Positions 62,513 through 64,000 of a DNA stretch of 64,000 bases are shown piece after piece (the stretch's first letter is position 1; the number at the start of each line of letters is the position of its first letter). The stretch covers positions 429,229 through 493,228 of the forward strand of contig JAEPMA010000002.1 in the NCBI GenBank assembly GCA_017644185.1. The letters are read 5' to 3'. A program made the position numbers and the translations under genes. The notes beneath the pieces were generated by a model that saw only the letters and a list, made by a program, of their open reading frames with translations, was not told the DNA's origin and made no database searches. The DNA is from Rhodospirillales bacterium (GTDB lineage Bacteria > Pseudomonadota > Alphaproteobacteria > Rhodospirillales > Casp-alpha2).

Positions 62513-63733
62513 TCAGGCACGAAAGTGAACCAACGCGATCGTGCGCGCCATCTCGTTGCCTTGAATCATCCATGCCTCGTCACCCCCCAGGCCCGGCTTT
62601 GCGAGCAGAAAATCAGGACCGCACGCCAATCCGACATGGGTCGTGATCCTGGACGACTGATCCGTCTCGTTCGCGGTGCCTCCAAGGCAACACCCAAGGC
62701 CGATCTCATTGCAGTGAATGACCGCTTCGATCGAGTTCCCCAGCCCCCCCAAGTCGGGCGCCTTGATCTGGACGAAGTCCGCCGCTTCGGCGGCCCCGAA
62801 CAGCCGGATATCGTCCAGGGTGTTGCACCATTCGTCGACGATCAATTTCAGACCGCCTTCACGGGCGGCAATTCCGTCGCGCATCGCACGGTAAATCTCG
62901 ATCTGCTTATCCTGGGTCTCTGCGATGACGGGCGATTCGATCAGAAGGGCATAGGGTTCAACGATCTTCTTGATTTTGAGGAGGTATTCGACGATCGCCG
63001 CCGCATCGTTGTCGAACAATTCGCCAACGGTGCCATAAGTATCGAGGTGGATGCGCGGCATGTAGCCGGGTGCGCCGATCTCCTTGATCCGGTTTGCCAG
63101 CATCCCGGCGAAATCCGTCAGTTTGCTGCCGTCGAGGCCCAAATCCGTCTCAACGACCGTAAAACTCGCATGCGGCAGCAGGTCGACCTGCTTCATGATC
63201 ATCCGGTCCAGCAGGACCTGGTCGGTCTTGGCGACGGAAACGAGAATGGGGAGGATTTCCGTCCCGATCGTCGTGCCGTATTCGCGGGCGATGACTTCGG
63301 CCATCGTACAGCGGTTCGCAAGCGCGGTTGCGTGCAGCAACGCCTGACTGACGCCATACCTGATCGCCATGTGCGTTGCGCCACCATCGAACGCATGCGC
63401 ATCGAACGCCTCCGCGTTGGCGCGGAACGTCGATACATCCAGACCGGTAAGGTATTCAGCCACTTCGCCGTTCACGAAATCAATATGCTCGGCCGGCAGA
63501 AAAATGCGGTCCCTGCCAGCGGCGCCTGCAAATATCACGTCGAGACAATCCCCTAGGGCGACGGAACCGTCTTCGAGCACCAACATCATCGAGATCACGA
63601 AGCCGGGCTGGACGATCGACGTAAAACCCGGCTGAACCGTCGGGCCATCGTAAAGAAAACCATTGGATGTCGCACCGGCCTTGATGGCCATCAGATCCTT
63701 GTGCGCAAACCCGTTGCGGCCGACGGTACAAAC
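62513..63733 (-). CDS. Methylaspartate ammonia-lyase, native start replaced by an IS element
   Basis: Enolase-superfamily lyase that converts L-threo-3-methylaspartate to mesaconate and ammonia. In the hybrid frame (start GTG 63760 in the IS), catalytic H197 (LLPHASF) and K333 (VQIKAPDLGG), and metal ligands D240, E275, D309 (VDEWCNT) are all present; so are CCLGGTANETDQSSRITTHVG and PGLGG. About the first 7 native residues are missing and 9 IS-encoded residues (MDQFSGGGS) precede V-C-T. The GTG has no ribosome site, so the gene is either silent or driven from the IS. The natural promoter is beyond the IS, outside the window. Glutamate mutase, the usual partner, is not seen. Confidence 0.82.
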   Translation of the reverse strand, partial: VCTVGRNGFAHKDLMAIKAGATSNGFLYDGPTVQPGFTSIVQPGFVISMMLVLEDGSVALGDCLDVIFAGAAGRDRIFLPAEHIDFVNGEVAEYLTGLDVSTFRANAEAFDAHAFDGGATHMAIRYGVSQALLHATALANRCTMAEVIAREYGTTIGTEILPILVSVAKTDQVLLDRMIMKQVDLLPHASFTVVETDLGLDGSKLTDFAGMLANRIKEIGAPGYMPRIHLDTYGTVGELFDNDAAAIVEYLLKIKKIVEPYALLIESPVIAETQDKQIEIYRAMRDGIAAREGGLKLIVDEWCNTLDDIRLFGAAEAADFVQIKAPDLGGLGNSIEAVIHCNEIGLGCCLGGTANETDQSSRITTHVGLACGPDFLLAKPGLGGDEAWMIQGNEMARTIALVHFRA

Positions 63734-64000
63734 TGATCCTCCCCCACTGAATTGGTCCACCGGCTATGATAGGAAACGGAGGATCAAAGATGGCAACCAA
63801 ACGACACAAACCGGAAGAGATTGTCTCGAAGCTGCGCCAGGTTGATGTGCTGGTTGGGCAGGGTCAGTCTCGGATTGACGCTATTCGCCAAGTGCAGATT
63901 ACAGAGCAGACGTATTATCGCTGGCGGAAGCAATACGGCGGCATGGGAACGGACCAACTCAAAGAGCTTAAACGGCTTCAGAAAGAAAACGAACGACTTC
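63734..64000 (+). mobile_element. IS3-family insertion sequence, left end
   Basis: The element begins at about 63734 with TGATCCTCCCCCACTGAATT, directly after the truncated lyase gene, and runs off the right edge. It contains an OrfA start. TGATCCTCC (63734-63742) is a perfect inverted complement of GGAGGATCA (63778-63786), the ribosome site of OrfA. Right end, OrfB and target duplication are not visible. Confidence 0.8.
63790..64000 (+). CDS. IS3 family transposase OrfA, partial
   Basis: First 70 residues of the small IS3 frame. HTH-type N-terminus (MATKRHKPEEIVSKLRQVDVLVGQGQSRIDAIRQVQI) and the start of the leucine-zipper region (ELKRLQKENERL). The TYYRWRKQYGG pattern places it near the IS407/IS51 groups. 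The start ATG at 63790 has GGAGG seven bases before. OrfB (DDE domain) would follow beyond the edge, normally by programmed frameshift. Confidence 0.88.
   Translation, partial: MATKRHKPEEIVSKLRQVDVLVGQGQSRIDAIRQVQITEQTYYRWRKQYGGMGTDQLKELKRLQKENERL

Overview
The window is chromosomal DNA from a GC-rich, Gram-negative bacterium, most likely a marine or osmotically exposed alphaproteobacterium of Rhodospirillales type. This rests on the gene content: an mraZ-rsmH-ftsL-ftsI division operon, four TRAP-type solute importers or binding proteins, a GHNGGPPLD-motif small protein, DUF898/M48 and DUF3750 proteins, and a BCCT carrier. No 16S gene or other firm taxonomic marker is present. Only one mobile element is seen, an IS3-family element entering at the right edge.

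Layout. 0-2.4 kb: start of the dcw cell-division cluster on the minus strand, preceded by an array of five MraZ boxes. 2.5-3.4 kb: a GIY-YIG gene bracketed by palindromic repeats, then the RNase P RNA gene. 3.4-12.4 kb: housekeeping and membrane genes (AmpD-like amidase, EamA exporter, DnaJ/TerB protein, DUF3750, BASS-like carrier, DUF898/M48 pair, PilZ, a 2-hydroxyacid dehydrogenase) ending with a guanidine exporter under a guanidine-II riboswitch. 12.4-21 kb: a LysR-controlled set of DUF1445, TRAP PQM and a fused 5-oxoprolinase, which fits uptake and hydrolysis of 5-oxoproline (pyroglutamate) or a close lactam. 21-25.6 kb: TolC-like protein, threonine/serine dehydratase, two secreted unknowns, serine hydrolase. 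25.7-29.3 kb: TAXI binding protein, amidase and M20 hydrolase, translationally coupled. 29.3-34 kb: a Gld-like ABC export system. 34.1-35.8 kb: transaldolase and small genes. 35.9-41.6 kb: TRAP PQM plus amidase, and a second 2-hydroxyacid dehydrogenase. 41.7-46.7 kb: small regulator locus, then a TonB receptor/PepSY iron-uptake pair with a Fur-like site and an alpha/beta hydrolase. 46.9-51.3 kb: BCCT carrier, Tag glycosylase, semialdehyde dehydrogenase, MgtC-like protein. 51.5-59.7 kb: a catabolic regulon with Rieske oxygenase, reductase, alpha/beta hydrolase, NicX-like protein and TRAP importer. 59.8-63.7 kb: a EutA/DoeA-like pair, an Lrp/AsnC regulator and a methylaspartate ammonia-lyase gene whose native start has been replaced by the IS element.

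How the genes work together. The strongest regulatory signal is a palindrome of type TAGTAAAG-N3-CTTTACTA. It occurs three times, at 51455, 55849 and 59072, each time in front of a transcription unit of the Rieske/NicX cluster, and one copy lies between the MarR-family gene and the Rieske operon. This defines a local MarR regulon for import and ring opening of an unidentified, possibly N-heterocyclic, compound. The other catabolic sets (oxoproline-like, amide-like, ectoine-like) show the same lifestyle: binding-protein-dependent uptake of small organic acids or amides followed by hydrolysis.
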